This document shows positions 34,045 to 45,104 of a DNA stretch of 64,000 nt, piece by piece. This DNA comes from Eonycteris spelaea (taxonomy: Eukaryota; Chordata; Mammalia; Chiroptera; Pteropodidae). The position numbers and the translations under genes were made by a program. Position 1 is the first letter of the stretch. Every line of letters starts with the position of its first letter. The DNA is taken from the NCBI GenBank assembly GCA_003508835.1, contig PUFA01000081.1, positions 558,001 through 622,000 on the forward strand, read 5' to 3'. Below the pieces are notes generated by a model that saw only the letters and a program-made list of their open reading frames with translations, searched no databases and was not told the origin of the DNA.

Positions 34045-34640
34045 ACTGGTGTTATTTAAGCATGGAATTACTTCAGTTCTTTCTTTCTGATGCCACACAG
34101 ATGTTTGGAGAGGTGATTGGGGATGGCTGTGAGGAAAGCTAACTGCCAGGAATGATGCCCCCTCAATAACCACATTCTCACTTTCAAATCCCCAAGCTTT
34201 TTGCAGTGGTGAGTATTTCTCTAGCTGGAAGACTGGTGGCCGAGGTGCACATAAGTGAGTGACAAAGCCTGCCTGGCCCCCAGTCACTTTCTGGGCTGTT
34301 CCTGAAGTGCTGCCAGGTCGAAGCCGTAAAAGGCTAAGCTTCCTGGCTGTTGTCTTTGTTCTCCTTGCTAGCTGGAATGTCTCATAATGACAGGCAGCCA
34401 GAATAAGCTCCTCCAATGTCCCAACACCATCTCCCTTCAGCAACAAGCTTGCCTTCTTAGGCCACACAAACCCCGTAGATGGTGGGAAGAACAGCACTCC
34501 CTGGCTTGGGAGGGACCACCTGAATTTTAGCCAGGATGGGTGGCATGGTGTTGACACTGTCTTGTGGGAAGCCTCCAGAAACAATAGACATGAATTTTTG
34601 TGGACTTTAAAGTTTAGAAAAAGGACTGGAAGAGGCAGCT
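34045..34640. other. Unassigned sequence with a 187-residue minus-strand frame
   Basis: The frame 34021-34584 (-) starts at a Met and ends in Pro/Phe residues encoded by the A8G10 tract. I recognise no domain, signal peptide or membrane segment. No repeat was identified beneath it. A chance frame is more likely than a gene, but it is one of the two longest in the window. Confidence 0.4.
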
Positions 34641-34644
34641 ACGT

Positions 34645-34725
34645 ATTCATTTAGTTAGTCCTCTGCAAGTATTAATTGAGCACCTACTATGTGTCAGGCA
34701 CTGTGCTAGTGTTTTAAAATCCAGG
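34645..34725 (-). repeat. L2 tail fragment, reverse orientation
   Basis: 'attaattgagcacctactatg' and 'tgtcaggcactgtgctagtg' are diagnostic of the reversed L2 3' end. Confidence 0.85.
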
Positions 34726-35234
34726 TTTTATTATTATTCAGGTCTGGTGAGGCCAACAGATCAGGAGAAAACTGTCATTAAAAAGATAATTTGCTACTCA
34801 CAGTTCCCAAGGAGAGGAGGCACACCATGCCACGCAGGGCTGCTCAGGGAAGCACCGGGATCAGTCAGGATGAGGAGGGAGTCTGTGGGTGAGGGGAGGG
34901 GAAAGAGCCTTTCTAGTGGTTTCTACAGGAAAGGAAAGGAAAGGCTAGATAAACAGGCTTAGGACTGGCTAGTCTGAATGATTTTGGCAACCTCTGGGGC
35001 AGAGGCTGTCCAGAGTTGTCTGGTATCTGGCCCTGGGGCGGTCAGACCTGGAGTGTAAGAACCCTGTGAGTGTCCCATAAAGGAGATAGTTGGGGGATAT
35101 GGGCTTTGATGGGTTAGTTTGCACGTGAAAGGTATACAAGCCATTTATTATCTCTAGGAATTGGCTAACCCTAGGATGAATAGTCTCCCTAGTGTCATAA
35201 GGCCCCAATGTCAAAACATGAGAATAAAAGGACA

Positions 35235-35400
35235 TGTTTAATACAGCTAAGCTCTATGGGGTACATGGTGCATAAAACAGACCTGATCCCTGTTCTCGTG
35301 GAATTTTCCACCCAGCATGGAAAAAGACATCAGATTACTGATCCTTATAAACTGCATTGGAAGATGAAACAGGGAAAGAGCAGGCTTCTGTGGGAAGTTT
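35235..35400 (-). repeat. L2-like fragment, reverse orientation
   Basis: 'cataaaacagacctgatccctg' and 'ttctcgtggaattttcc' fit the segment that follows the reversed L2 tail. It may continue the copy at 34645. Confidence 0.6.
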
Positions 35401-35404
35401 CATA

Positions 35405-36175
35405 ATTATCATTGATGGCCTGAAAGAGTCCTCTGCACAGAGAATGGGTATGGAGAAGGGAGCATCACTTCTCTTTACGGATGCTGGTCAAAATTTACAA
35501 ATCTTACTAAGAATTGGAGCATATCAAAAGAGGGAAGGGAAAAAATGACTTGTGCAAGGGGAAAGGCCGAAAGTGAGGGAACTGCAGAGAAGAAAAGGGA
35601 AGCCCCAAAGTTTCAGAGTTCTCCTGAACTTCCTTATCACATCCCGCCTTGATGGCTTATCTGACCATAGACCATCTGTTCTTCCCTGGGTTCATCAGTG
35701 GTGAGTTAGAGAGTGTCGTCAGAACTCTTTGAACTCCTGGGAGAGATGTCCTGCAGAATTAGCCACCTCTTCCAATTCATGCGTCATCTGGCTGCCGCAA
35801 CTCCACCTGGCCCTCCATCCACACTCACCTTCCAATCCCAGACCATTTGGAACCAGCCTGGAAATCATTATCTTGTCAAGTTACATTGTCACATCAGCAA
35901 GTGGGAAACTATAACCTTAGAGATAAGACCTGGAATTCGCTTTTCCTCTGGCCGAGGTTCATATTCTGACCACACTGTTATTACGCTCCTCTCAGTGTCC
36001 AGCACAGCATTCTCCTTCTGTCTGTAATGGAATTGGGACTGAAAGCACCAGGATAAGGACCATGTTGGAGCAAGACATTGAAGGGGGCGGGGGTGGTGAT
36101 TCAGGCACCATTAATCTTTGGGAAGAAAGGAGAGTCAATGAATACAAGAAATGAAGCCATCTTGGAAGGAATTAA
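35405..36175. other. Unassigned non-coding sequence
   Basis: No confident family. 35895-35945 may be a reversed MIR scrap. A 104-residue plus-strand frame (35713-36027) has no known similarity. Confidence 0.35.
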
Positions 36176-36179
36176 GGAG

Positions 36180-36790
36180 AAATTTATTGGCTGTGTTTCT
36201 TTCTATTCCTAAGCTTTGGGCACCACAAAATGATAATCAAGCCCAATTAATTACTTGTCATGTCATTTTTAAAATAAGATGAATAGTGAAATGTTTTTTA
36301 AATTTTTCACTTAATTGAAATCAGTGTTTATACGACTTGCCAAGGTTTTAAAAATGTGTGTGACAGGCTGAAAATGTTAGCGTTAAGAAGAGTTTCAGGC
36401 ACATCAGATGCAAAAACATTGAAAACCATTCGTCTAATTTAATTGTCAAGTTGTGCCAAAAACGCTAACGTGATATCTTTGAAGAGTAATTGGTACAAAG
36501 AATATCCTCAAAGAGAAATACTTCCACACGTCTGGCTCTTATCTTTTGCCCTCGTTAAAATTTTTTCCTCCCCATTGGCAGAGCGAGTGCCTGTCCTTCC
36601 CTGCTCCTTCCACTGCCGGCACCGAACTTCTGCAGAGTTTTCAGCCACTGAACTTTAACATGTTATCAAAATGAGTGCAGATGCCTTCTTCAGATTTGGC
36701 CCCGTAATCATGGAGGGATTTTTAATCATTTGTTGCCGCCAAATGTGGTCTTCTCGTGTATTTGTTTAATCAGATAGGTTGGAAAGTTGC
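36180..36790. other. Repeat-free AT-rich island
   Basis: No repeat recognised. The sequence has homeodomain-type 'taattaattac' text (36246-36256) and balanced complexity. It is a candidate conserved non-coding element, but conservation cannot be judged from one sequence. Confidence 0.35.
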
Positions 36791-36794
36791 TGCC

Positions 36795-37260
36795 TGCTCG
36801 GCTCCTTGGAGACAAGGGTACCTGCTCACTGAAGTGTGATGAATTCTGGGGTTTCAGTGGCATTTCCTTGAAGTGGGTCCAGAGGTAACTTTTCGTTCCT
36901 CTCCCTCAATCACATTACTCAGAAGTTTCTGGAATGGTCCCAATGAGAGATGAATGAAAGGTGAGGAGAATGGGGAACCCATTCCATTTTCATCACTCTG
37001 AAAAGAAGAGGATAAAAAGCAGAAGTGGTCCCCGGGTGAGGGGTGAGGAGAGCCACCCACAGCGTCCCTGGGACACTAGCTTTCCCTACTGCTCGCCTGG
37101 GCCACAGGTGACCTGACAGTTTACCATAATCTTTCCACAGCACCTTCCTGCTCAGGATTATATTTGCTAAGGCCTGAAACAATAGATCCCTGTCCCACAG
37201 AATTCCAGAGCCCCCTTCCTCCACATCACTTCTGCTTTTCCCATATCACTGAGCCCCTTC
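36795..37260. other. Unassigned non-coding sequence
   Basis: No gene or repeat recognised. Minus-strand frames of 68 and 101 residues overlap each other in different registers. Confidence 0.4.
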
Positions 37261-37261
37261 C

Positions 37262-37412
37262 AACAGCATAGCAACTACTCATTTATCTTGTTCACTGTCT
37301 GTCACCCCTGATAGAATTTAATCTCCTTGAGGGCAGGGATCTTTGTCCTGTCCACTATGTACCTGACACATAGCAGATACTGAGTAGAAATTTGTTGAAA
37401 TGATAAATGGAG
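37262..37412 (+). repeat. L2 3' end, sense
   Basis: 'ttgttcactgtctgtcacccctg', 'tagaatttaatctccttgagg', 'gcagggatctttgtcctg' and 'cacatagcagatactgag' are the canonical L2 3' end. Confidence 0.92.
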
Positions 37413-37414
37413 AT

Positions 37415-38080
37415 TTAAGTATTCACCAAATTATTGACATGGTAACATCTCAATTATAAGGAATAGACAAGGAACTGGGAGTTTCTGCTGGCCAAACAGT
37501 CTGGCTAGCCATCATAGGTTCCATATATTTTAAAAAATAAATCTAAATATACTTTGTTTTTTTTTTAAGGCACAGAATGCCAAAAGGCTGGATCTTCCTC
37601 TGATCGCTTTAAGATTTTGTTGTCAGCCATGTGGAAATCAGCCAGGACTATGCTCTGGCTAGTGGGCAGGACGCCATGTGCCCGTGCGCTACTGGACCAA
37701 AGCTTAATAACTTGTGAGCTTTTCCAGGCTCGCCCTTCAGCCAGCCTCCTGAAAATATCTGGCTTTGCCAGCTGAGTTACTCCCACCAGCCTTCCACCAG
37801 TGTGTAGAAGCAGGCCCTGCTGAACCCCAGCCCTTGGCTTCTGTGGTGCAAAATCTGGGGAATTATATGTGCGTAAGGGCTGGAGAAGGGCGTTCCTTTA
37901 GAAAAAGGGGAGGTGGTGTTGGAGGGGCTTTGGGTGATCAGGTGGGAGGAACAGAGAAGGCTACAGGGAATCAGGGAAGTAGACACAGCTGAAGGTGGGG
38001 GGGTGTGGTTTACTGTGGTCTTCTGGACGAAGGTAGTCATTTGGGCCCTTTACCAATCTTATTCTGGGCACAAGGCAGGA
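37415..38080. other. Unassigned non-coding sequence
   Basis: No recognisable gene or repeat. A T-run lies at 37557-37567. Confidence 0.4.
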
Positions 38081-38084
38081 TTTC

Positions 38085-38405
38085 ACCTCCTCTCTTCCCG
38101 AAGTCAGACTTGACCTTGTGTCTTGCTCTGACTAATGAAATAAGAAGAGAGGTAATGTGGTGTCACTTCTGGACAGAGGCTTTTAGAGCCTTATGTAATT
38201 CATCTTGCTTTCTCCTCCCTGCCTTTCTGACTGCAGGAATATGTGCCAAAATTGAGCCCAAGTAACCACCACAAGCAGGACCCCCTGATGGCCCACAGTA
38301 GACGCATAGCATGAACAAAGAATAAACTTTGCTGTGTAAAATCACTGAGATTTCAATTTGTTACTGATGTATTAAGCACAACTTAATACATCCTGACTTA
38401 TATGT
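38085..38405 (+). mobile_element. MLT1-like MaLR LTR, sense
   Basis: 'accttgtgtcttgctctgac', 'gtcacttctggacagaggc', 'ttttagagccttatgtaattc', 'gtagacgcatagcatgaac', 'aaagaataaactttgctgtg', 'aaaatcactgagatttcaat' and a terminal 'catcctgactta' follow an MLT1-type LTR with its AATAAA signal. It appears to be a solitary LTR. The subfamily is uncertain. Confidence 0.75.
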
Positions 38406-38484
38406 GACCAGTACCCTTCCCGGTGGAAAAAACAATCCAGTAAAAGACTTGTATTTTTAAAGAGAGTCTTTTAATTAATTTGTT

Positions 38485-39425
38485 TCTTCGACAAATGTTT
38501 ATTGAGTACCTATGTGCCAGGCACTGGACGAAGCACTGGAGGTACAGCAATGAACAAAACAAAAGTCCCTGTCCTCGGTGAGCTCATACTACAGTTCAGA
38601 GAGGCAGACCATTTGAAAAAATGTGAAATATTTCTTGATGATAAGTGCTTCTATTTCAAATTCTTAAGAAGAAGAATAGAGCCACAAAAGAAGAGGCTAT
38701 GGAAAGTACAGGGAGTTGCAATTTTAAATAGGCATACTTGGGAAGGCCTCGGTGGGAATGTCATCTTTGAGAGAAGGTCTGAAGGAGGTGCGAGAGTAAG
38801 CCTTGCATATATCTGAGGGAAAGAGCATTCCTGGTGGTGGGAGCAGTACGTGCAAAGGCCCTGAGGTGGGAACGTGTCTGGCATGTATTCATGACACTCA
38901 ATAAGAGTATGGTGAGCATTGGGAGAGCAGCAGGGATAAGTCGGCAAGGGAACAAGGCCCGACCATGTAAAGCCTGATAGGCCACAATAAGGACTCTGGC
39001 TTTTTCTGTGAGTGAGAAGGGAAGTTCATTGCCAGGTTGGGTCAGGTGTTCATTGTGATCTGACTTCATTTTGGTGGGAATCCTCTGCCTGACCTGAGAA
39101 GAGACAGAAGTGAGGCAGGGGCAGGAAGGCTGTTTAAAAAATCCAGAAAAGACGTGAGGATTCTGACCAAGTAGGTGACAGTAGAGGTAAAGGGAAGTGG
39201 TTGGATTGTTGGTGTGTTTGAAGAGGGAAATGACAGTGTGTACTGAAAGATTCGATGTGTAGCATGAGAGACAGAAGTCAATGATGGCTCCAAAGTTTTG
39301 GGCCGAGCACCTGGAAAAGTGTGCCACCACGTAGAGCAGGGAAGATCATAGGAGAGGAACTGATCGGGATCTAGGTTTGGGAGATGTTAATTCTGAGATG
39401 CCTGCTACCCATTGGATGAGTGTCG
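38485..39425 (-). repeat. L2 LINE, ~0.9 kb 3' portion, reverse orientation
   Basis: The copy reads through the reversed tail ('tgtttattgagtacctatgtg', 'gccaggcactgg'), the 'cctgtcctcggtgagctcatac' segment, 'gtgcaaaggccctgaggtgg', 'atgtaaagcctgataggcc', 'tctgacttcattttggtggg', and 'atggctccaaagttttgggc'. The 189-residue minus-strand frame (38761-39330) is a decayed piece of the L2 reverse-transcriptase C-terminus, with 'RAFARTAPTTRNALSLR' matching the family ending. It is not functional. Confidence 0.92.
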
Positions 39426-39429
39426 CTCT

Positions 39430-40095
39430 TCTCCTACCTTCTTTCCATTCTGAACTTAGACCCTGTGAGGTCCAGCTTTATAAGCCTTGCCAAGTTGAAC
39501 CAGGACGATTGCTTAACGAGCACTGACCCAAACTTGGGCCTCCACATGTGATTCATCGCAATTAAAGGGCAGCCTTCTGGTAGATACCTAGAGAACATGA
39601 GATTTCTCTCTCAATAAGAGCTCACCATTATGCAATGTACTTGGCTAGTAGGTTCCATAGACTTGTAATGAGCTGAATAGAGATTCGACTGAGCTATAAA
39701 ATAAATAATAACTATTTTAATATACGGCATCTCCCTGCCAAGGCAGCTGAAGAGAAGGCTATGAGCAATAAAATTAGTCCGGAGAAAGAAATGAAAAACC
39801 ACTGAAAACAGCCACCTTCCAAAAGGAAACAGATTAGAATAGCCCAAAGAGGGAAGCCATCACCAGGAGTGAAATTCACCAGATAGCGATAAAACAGTTG
39901 TGAGGGAAAAGGCCGGAAGGAAATTTTCCAGGCTGCTGTCTGTTGATCCACTAATCACCAGAGTGACCTCATCCATCTCCCTGGCTTCATCTTCCTCCAT
40001 GGGTGATGACTCTACAGCCCAAAGCAGGCCTCCAGACCCCTGTTTCAATCCCTACTGGAAAGTCTCTCTCTCCGTGTCTTCTCACCCTCATTCCA
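39430..40095. other. Unassigned non-coding sequence
   Basis: No confident family. Minus-strand frames of 62 to 79 residues overlap here without known similarity. Confidence 0.4.
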
Positions 40096-40099
40096 GATC

Positions 40100-40930
40100 T
40101 AGTCCGCCTCCTGACAAACCTCGGAGTCATCGTTACCTTTTCTTTTTCTTTCACCTCCTGCACTCGCGATATGCCGCCCCTACCACTTTGCATGTCTTAC
40201 CATCTCACCATTTAGCACCCAGTTCATCACCTTTCAGCTGGACCACAGCAGCCTCCCAACTTGTCATCCTATTTTGTCCTAGTCTCTATAAGAACCAGGT
40301 TTTAAAATGAAAATCAGATTAAGCTGTCTTTTAAACCTTCTAATGGGGTCTTGTTTCATTTGAAAAAAATCCTAGAAAACTTCCCAGGACTTCCCAGTCT
40401 CCTGTAATAGGGGACTTGCCCACCTCTCCAACTGTGTTTATAATCACTTTTCCTTTGCTTAATTGGTTCTTTGTCTCTTCCTCACACACATCTAGCCCTT
40501 CCTGGCCCCGGGGCCTTTGCACAGGCCCATCCCACTTCTGGTGTTCTCTCTCTCTGATCTGCACACAATGCTTTAAGCAGTCTTCCCCTGATCCCCTGCA
40601 CCCTGCCGCCCCCTCCCCCACCATCATTGATAACTCTTCATCACATAACTGCAACTAGTTGTATAACCATTGGAAAGGATCTTGTTTGTTTACTTTTATA
40701 TTCCTTGCCTTCCCCACTCATAGGCAAGTACTATGAGAAGGACTTCTCTAGTTTCCCTCTTGGTTCCCGGCACACTCGGAACTGTCATCCATTTTGCAGA
40801 TGAGAGGTTACATGTTTGCAACAAGAGGTTACAAAGTCTCACAGTAAGTGGTGAAGCCAGGAACCCACTCCGTGGGATAGAGCAGACGCTCTTGGTACAT
40901 TTTAGGAAGTTCAGTGAATGGATATCATAG
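40100..40930 (+). repeat. L2 LINE, ~0.7 kb 3' portion, sense, with embedded MIR
   Basis: The copy reads 'aacctcggagtcatcg', 'ttcagctggaccacagcagcc', 'cttctaatggggtcttg', 'ggggcctttgcacaggccc', 'gcaagtactatgagaagg' and 'ggttcccggcacactcgg'. The tail resumes at about 40890 ('ctcttggtacattttagg', 'tcagtgaatgg') after a MIR insertion. The 136-residue frame 39900-40310 is repeat-derived. Confidence 0.85.
40785..40885 (-). repeat. MIR fragment, reverse, inside L2
   Basis: 'atccattttgcagatgagagg', 'acaaagtctcacagtaagtgg' and 'tgaagccaggaaccc' are reversed MIR text splitting the L2 tail. Confidence 0.8.
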
Positions 40931-40934
40931 AGTG

Positions 40935-41750
40935 AAAGTCAAGTCTATCTAAATCCAGAGTCAGAAAAACTCAGCAGCCATTGTTCCCCAGCTTTACAGA
41001 CCTCTGCCTCCCCACTAGACGTAATAATTTCATTTGGGACATCAGGAAGAAGAAATTTGGAATTTGAAAGAAGTGTATTTTTGGATTTGAAACTTGACAG
41101 CAAAAGTCTTTCGACTGACCCTGATTTCAGTTGCTATTGAATGTGCCTGTGAAGACAGAGTATTTACATCCAGCTCAGTGCGGCCCCGCGGTTCAGAGTC
41201 TAAAATCAAATGATTATTTCTGAAAGTATTTTATTTTAAAAGCCTTTGAGTGACAAATGATTTAGCAAGTTTTCAACACTGTGCTTCATGTGGTTTCAGT
41301 TGCCAGAGGGTGACTTACGGCCAAGCTTGGGCTCTCTAACCCAGTGAGTTTACACGGGCCTAGGCAGTCACATCTTTTTTATTATGTTTAATCAAGTTTA
41401 GCACTTTTTTCTTGTCTGAGTGGTTTATTATCGTCCTGATGGCAGCATCTCAGCTGGCTGGGAAGGAAGACCAACCCGACAGAGTAGAGGAGAGCAGCTT
41501 CCCTGACCCTGTGCCGAGCAGGGGTGCATACTGGAGGGCAGAAAGGGTTAATTGGTACACTCTGCCTGTGGCCCACACTCCTTCCTTTTCTTCCCAGCAG
41601 ATTTGATACCGGTTAGCCACAAAGTCCTCAACTGGGAGGTGGGTTAAAGATTTTTTGAATACAGCTATCTGGTTATTATTATGAAATACCCATTTTATTC
41701 AATATCTACTTGTCTTTTAATGTTTATTCTGGATATTTTACATGCACCAT
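40935..41750. other. Repeat-free island
   Basis: No repeat recognised over about 800 bases. 41000-41420 is complex, unique-looking sequence with a small GC patch near 41180. It is a candidate conserved non-coding element. Short opposing frames (62 and 64 residues) give no coding evidence. Confidence 0.35.
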
Positions 41751-41754
41751 TTAT

Positions 41755-42458
41755 TCATTCCTTAAACAACTATTTTAGTTAGAATTGGGTTTGGCTTAGA
41801 ATGACAGAAATTCTAAAACGAACGTGAAATTTATTTTTTTCTTATATAAAGCAAATCTGTAAAAGGCAGTCCATGTCCAGGTAAGGGGTGTCATGATGTC
41901 ATCAGAGACCCTGGTTTCTTTAACTTGCTGCTCTTTCATCCTAGCAAATTGGCCCACAGCCCACCGCCTGTTTTTGTAAATAAAGTGTTATTGGAACACA
42001 GCCATGCTCATTTATTTACGTATTGTCTATGCCTGCTTTCTCACTACAACAGAGTTGAGTAGCTGCCACAGAGAACATATGGTCTGCAAAGCCAAAAATA
42101 CTTACTATTTGACCCTGAAAGGAAAACATTTGGTGATCCCTGTCCCAGGACATGGTTTTTGCCTTCGGATTCAAAATGGCCACTCCAGCCTCAGCCTTCG
42201 TGGCTGTATTCTAGGCAACAGGAATGAAAGAAGGATTTAAAAAGGGCCCTCCTCCCCCTATAGACACATCTTAGCATTGCATATAACCCTTCTGCTTATA
42301 TTTGATCAATCAGAATTCAGACAAATGTCATGCACAGCTGCAAGAGAGGCTGGGAAATACAGTCATTATTCTGGTAGCCTCGTGCTTATCTAAAAGTCAG
42401 AGACCCTGTAACTAAGAAGAATGGTGAATTAAAAGTAGAATAGACAACTAGCAGTGTC
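41755..42458 (-). mobile_element. MaLR-like LTR, reverse, interrupted
   Basis: 'gacagaaattctaaaacgaacg' type start, 'gaaatttatttttttcttat', 'caaaatggccactccagcc', 'aggcaacaggaatgaaagaagg', 'caagagaggctgggaaatac' and 'gacaactagcagtgtctg' follow one old mammalian LTR-like repeat. A Charlie-type element splits it at 41941-42142. I am unsure of the subfamily. Confidence 0.6.
41941..42142 (+). mobile_element. hAT-Charlie MITE inserted in LTR
   Basis: 'tgtttttgtaaataaagtg', 'ttattggaacacagccatgc', 'tttacgtattgtctatgcc', 'acagagttgagtagctgcc', 'atggtctgcaaagcc' and a terminal 'gatccctg' match a common Charlie-group MITE of about 200 bp. A related copy lies at 47966-48068. Confidence 0.8.
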
Positions 42459-42469
42459 TGTCAAAAGAG

Positions 42470-42562
42470 TCCTGCAACGTGGACATTGTTATTCCCACAT
42501 TACAGTTGGGAAAGCTGAATCTTAAGCACTGAAGCAATCTATAAGATATTCTCCAGTTTCAC
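42470..42562 (-). repeat. MIR fragment, reverse orientation
   Basis: 'tggacattgttattcccac' and 'attacagttgggaaagctg' form a short reversed MIR core. Confidence 0.65.
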
Positions 42563-42576
42563 AAACAGTTAAAATT

Positions 42577-42590
42577 GGGGGGGGGGGGGG
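42577..42590. repeat. G14 homopolymer
   Basis: Fourteen consecutive G bases. Confidence 0.95.
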
Positions 42591-42819
42591 TGGAAATAGG
42601 CCACCTACAATTAGGGCATTAGAAGACATCAGGGAAGCATCTTTCTTTAATAATTTCCCACTGTACTAAAACACTGTATCTGGACTTCCAAGTCCATATG
42701 CCCCAAACTATTCCTCTTCTAGACTTTCAGAGCAGAATGGTGCCTTCCTGGTTTCAAATAGCTACAAATCTCTCCAGTGTTCAAAACGCCAAAAAGAAAG
42801 CCACCTCTTAGCTCAACAG

Positions 42820-42990
42820 GGAGCTCCTTTAGGAGGAGGCCTGTGTCATATTCATCTTAGGATCACCCAGCACCTCACACAGGCCTTGGAACAGAATAGA
42901 TGCTTAGCAAACCATTACCAAGCGGAACACAATTAGATTGTGAGCTCCTCTGAAGTAAGAACCGTGTCATCCTCCTGTATCCAACTTTTT
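42820..42990 (+). repeat. L2 3' tail fragments, sense
   Basis: 'gggagctcctttaggagg', 'aggatcacccagcacctcac' and 'ggaacagaatagatgcttagc' resemble the L2 tail. A second short piece begins 'agattgtgagctcctctg' (42935). They may be two overlapping insertions. Confidence 0.55.
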
Positions 42991-43175
42991 TTATGGTCTT
43001 GATCATGCTGCAAATATTGTGGGTAACTGTATCAGTCAAAATTAGTTCAGTTCCAAGTGGCAGAAGCCCAGCTCCAACTGGCTGAAGCTGAAAAGAATAT
43101 TTATTGGCTAACGTTACTGAGAAGTCCAGGCAAGGGGGATTCTGTTTGCCGGCACAGCTGTATCTCAGATATCTC

Positions 43176-43320
43176 TCTGTCTCTCTCTCTCTCTCTTTCT
43201 CCCTCTTTCTCACACACCATATATGTGTATGTGTGTGTATATATATATATAATATATATATGTATACGCACACACATATATATGTATGTATATATATGTA
43301 TAAACATGTATATATACACC
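43176..43320. repeat. (TC)n and (TA)n/(TG)n microsatellite
   Basis: A TC block (43176-43212) is followed by mixed TATG/TATA sequence to about 43318. Confidence 0.92.
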
Positions 43321-43439
43321 ACTTGTATTGTATTTATTTCCTCTGCTGCTATCAGCATGTTGGCCTCATTCCCTTCTAATACAAAAAGCTGAAGGAAAGG
43401 TAGTGATTTCTTTCTGCTCAGGATTCTGGGAGGAAAATA

Positions 43440-43445
43440 TTCTCT

Positions 43446-43501
<56 letters not shown>

Positions 43502-43503
43502 TC
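43440..43503. repeat. (TC)n microsatellite
   Basis: About 60 bases of nearly pure TC, giving runs of Leu/Ser in one plus-strand frame. Confidence 0.95.
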
Positions 43504-43729
43504 AGTTATCAGATCTTATGGAAGATGCAGTTGGGGTACTTACCATCCTTGAAGCGATATCCATGACCAGGGGTTGAATAATATGTTGGCCAGGTTCCAG
43601 TCAGGAGTCCATCCTGGGGCTGGGAAGGAGTGCGTCTCCAAGTACATGACAAGATGGAGAGGGCCCAGATGCCAGATATACAAGGGCAATTTATGGTACT
43701 TTTCTTGCTCTTTTTACAAACATGGTTCT

Positions 43730-44540
43730 TGAAATCAAAAATATAAAGACCCTTAAGAGTGCAACTCACCAGTCCATTAGCAACATTCTCTCTGAGACGC
43801 AGAATTTAGACAGCTGTTTAGAGGAAAGCAGTACACCCTACTTATTGCTAAGAAGTGGTTATTATTTTTTTTAAACACTGATGAAGATTTTAGCAGCTCA
43901 GCCTTCCAAACTCACCACCTTCATCTTCACATGTGTGTATTCTCTCTGGTATCCAGGACTGATATTCAGGCCTTTTCCTTGTACATCAGTTACTGTTTAT
44001 TTGGGATTCATATGTTTCTTTGACCTTCCGTGCAAGGTTGATGGATGGGTTTTTAAGCATCTTTAAATGAATTACAATATATGCCAAACTTATATTTTTG
44101 TAATATTTCTGCCAAACTGGACTACAGTAGATGGCTTATTTCCACATTCCTTTGGAATGTGCATGTTCATAAAATTTTACGCCTGTCAGTTGGTAATTTG
44201 CCAACATTCATTTGCTATCACATCACGATTATTATTTTTTTTAAAACACACACAGCACAATTAAATGCAGGTATTAGCATGGACAGAAATGTCTTTCAAT
44301 AGCATGTCATTTTGAATGTCTCGGCTGGGAAAGATGAACTGTATAAATGAAGGTGTAGCCGGAAAAGAAGTGGAAAACAAAAGAATGGGAGGACACCCAG
44401 CCTGGGTGAGTTTGGTGTTCTTTGCGGTTGCACAAACTCTTCAGGCACCAACCTGGGAGACTGGGAGACTGCTTTCTCTGTAGGCAGGATAAAAACACTT
44501 GGACATTTCTCATATGACATAAGCTCTATGTACTTAGTTG
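43730..44540. other. Unassigned non-coding sequence
   Basis: No recognisable repeat or gene. AT-rich, with short opposing frames. Confidence 0.4.
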
Positions 44541-44544
44541 AGAC

Positions 44545-45100
44545 TCTTGGTTTCAGGAGACAAATACCCAACTAAAATTGGCTTAATTTAAAAAGAAGGG
44601 AGAGATGGAGGATTTTTCAGCTTAAATCTCTAGAAGGTCTGGGGGCCTTCTGACTTCAGATATAGCTGGATCCAGAAACTCAGGTGATATCATCAAGATA
44701 CTGTTTCTCTCCATCTCTCACCTCCGATCGGCTCTCCTCTGGATTGGATTCATTTTTAGTCTGGCTTTCACATTGAGATGACACGACGGCTGCTGTCAGC
44801 TCCAGGCTGGCACACGACAACCCATGAAGAGATGGCCACTTTTCTGTTAGTTCCAGTGCAAGTCCAGGGCAGACTCACTAGACTCATTTGGGACCTGTGC
44901 CCATCCATCACTGAAAAATATGCCGCAGCCAAGAGGATGCTACATTTTGATTGACTACATCTGGTTACACCTCCCACTTAAATGGGGTGCAGACTAAGAA
45001 TGGAAGATGGGTGGTTTACCAAAGGAAATTTGGGGTTATTGTTGGAAGAAGGAGGTGGATACTTTGCAAGAAAAAAAAAGAGTGGCCCATTATGCCTACC
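44545..45100 (-). mobile_element. MLT1-like LTR, reverse, near full length
   Basis: Landmarks run in order: 'caggagacaaatacccaac', 'taaaattggcttaattt', 'tagctggatccagaaactcagg', 'gatatcatcaagatactg', 'ctgctgtcagctccaggctgg', 'agtgcaagtccagggcagac', 'gggacctgtgcccatcc', 'tggtttaccaaaggaaa'. This is the most complete of the related reversed copies at 43025, 44545 and 51355. Confidence 0.75.
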
Positions 45101-45104
45101 TTTC

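Larger units (their letters stand above)
43025..43725 (-). mobile_element. MLT1-like LTR, reverse, with two microsatellites
   Basis: 'agttccaagtggcagaagccc', 'agctccaactggctgaagc', 'gaatatttattggctaac' and 'gagaagtccaggcaagg' match the reversed 3' end of an MLT1-type LTR. The rest is stretched by two microsatellites, and 'tatgttggccaggttcc' and 'catcctggggctggg' appear at the far end. The 132- and 111-residue frames across it are artefacts of the simple repeats. Confidence 0.7.

Noticed and set aside
38761..39330. 189-residue minus-strand open frame
   Set aside because: It lies wholly within a reversed L2, and its text matches the decayed L2 reverse-transcriptase C-terminus, so it is a fossil and not a host gene.
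41160..41210. Small GC-rich patch considered as a CpG island promoter
   Set aside because: It is only about 20-30 bases of GC-rich text with two or three CpGs, far below any CpG-island definition.
43057..43392. Frames with Ser/Leu, Tyr/Ile or Arg/Glu repeats
   Set aside because: They translate TC, TA and TG microsatellites inside an LTR. The same holds at 5961-6377, 30394-30603, 45588-45800 and 63789-63995.
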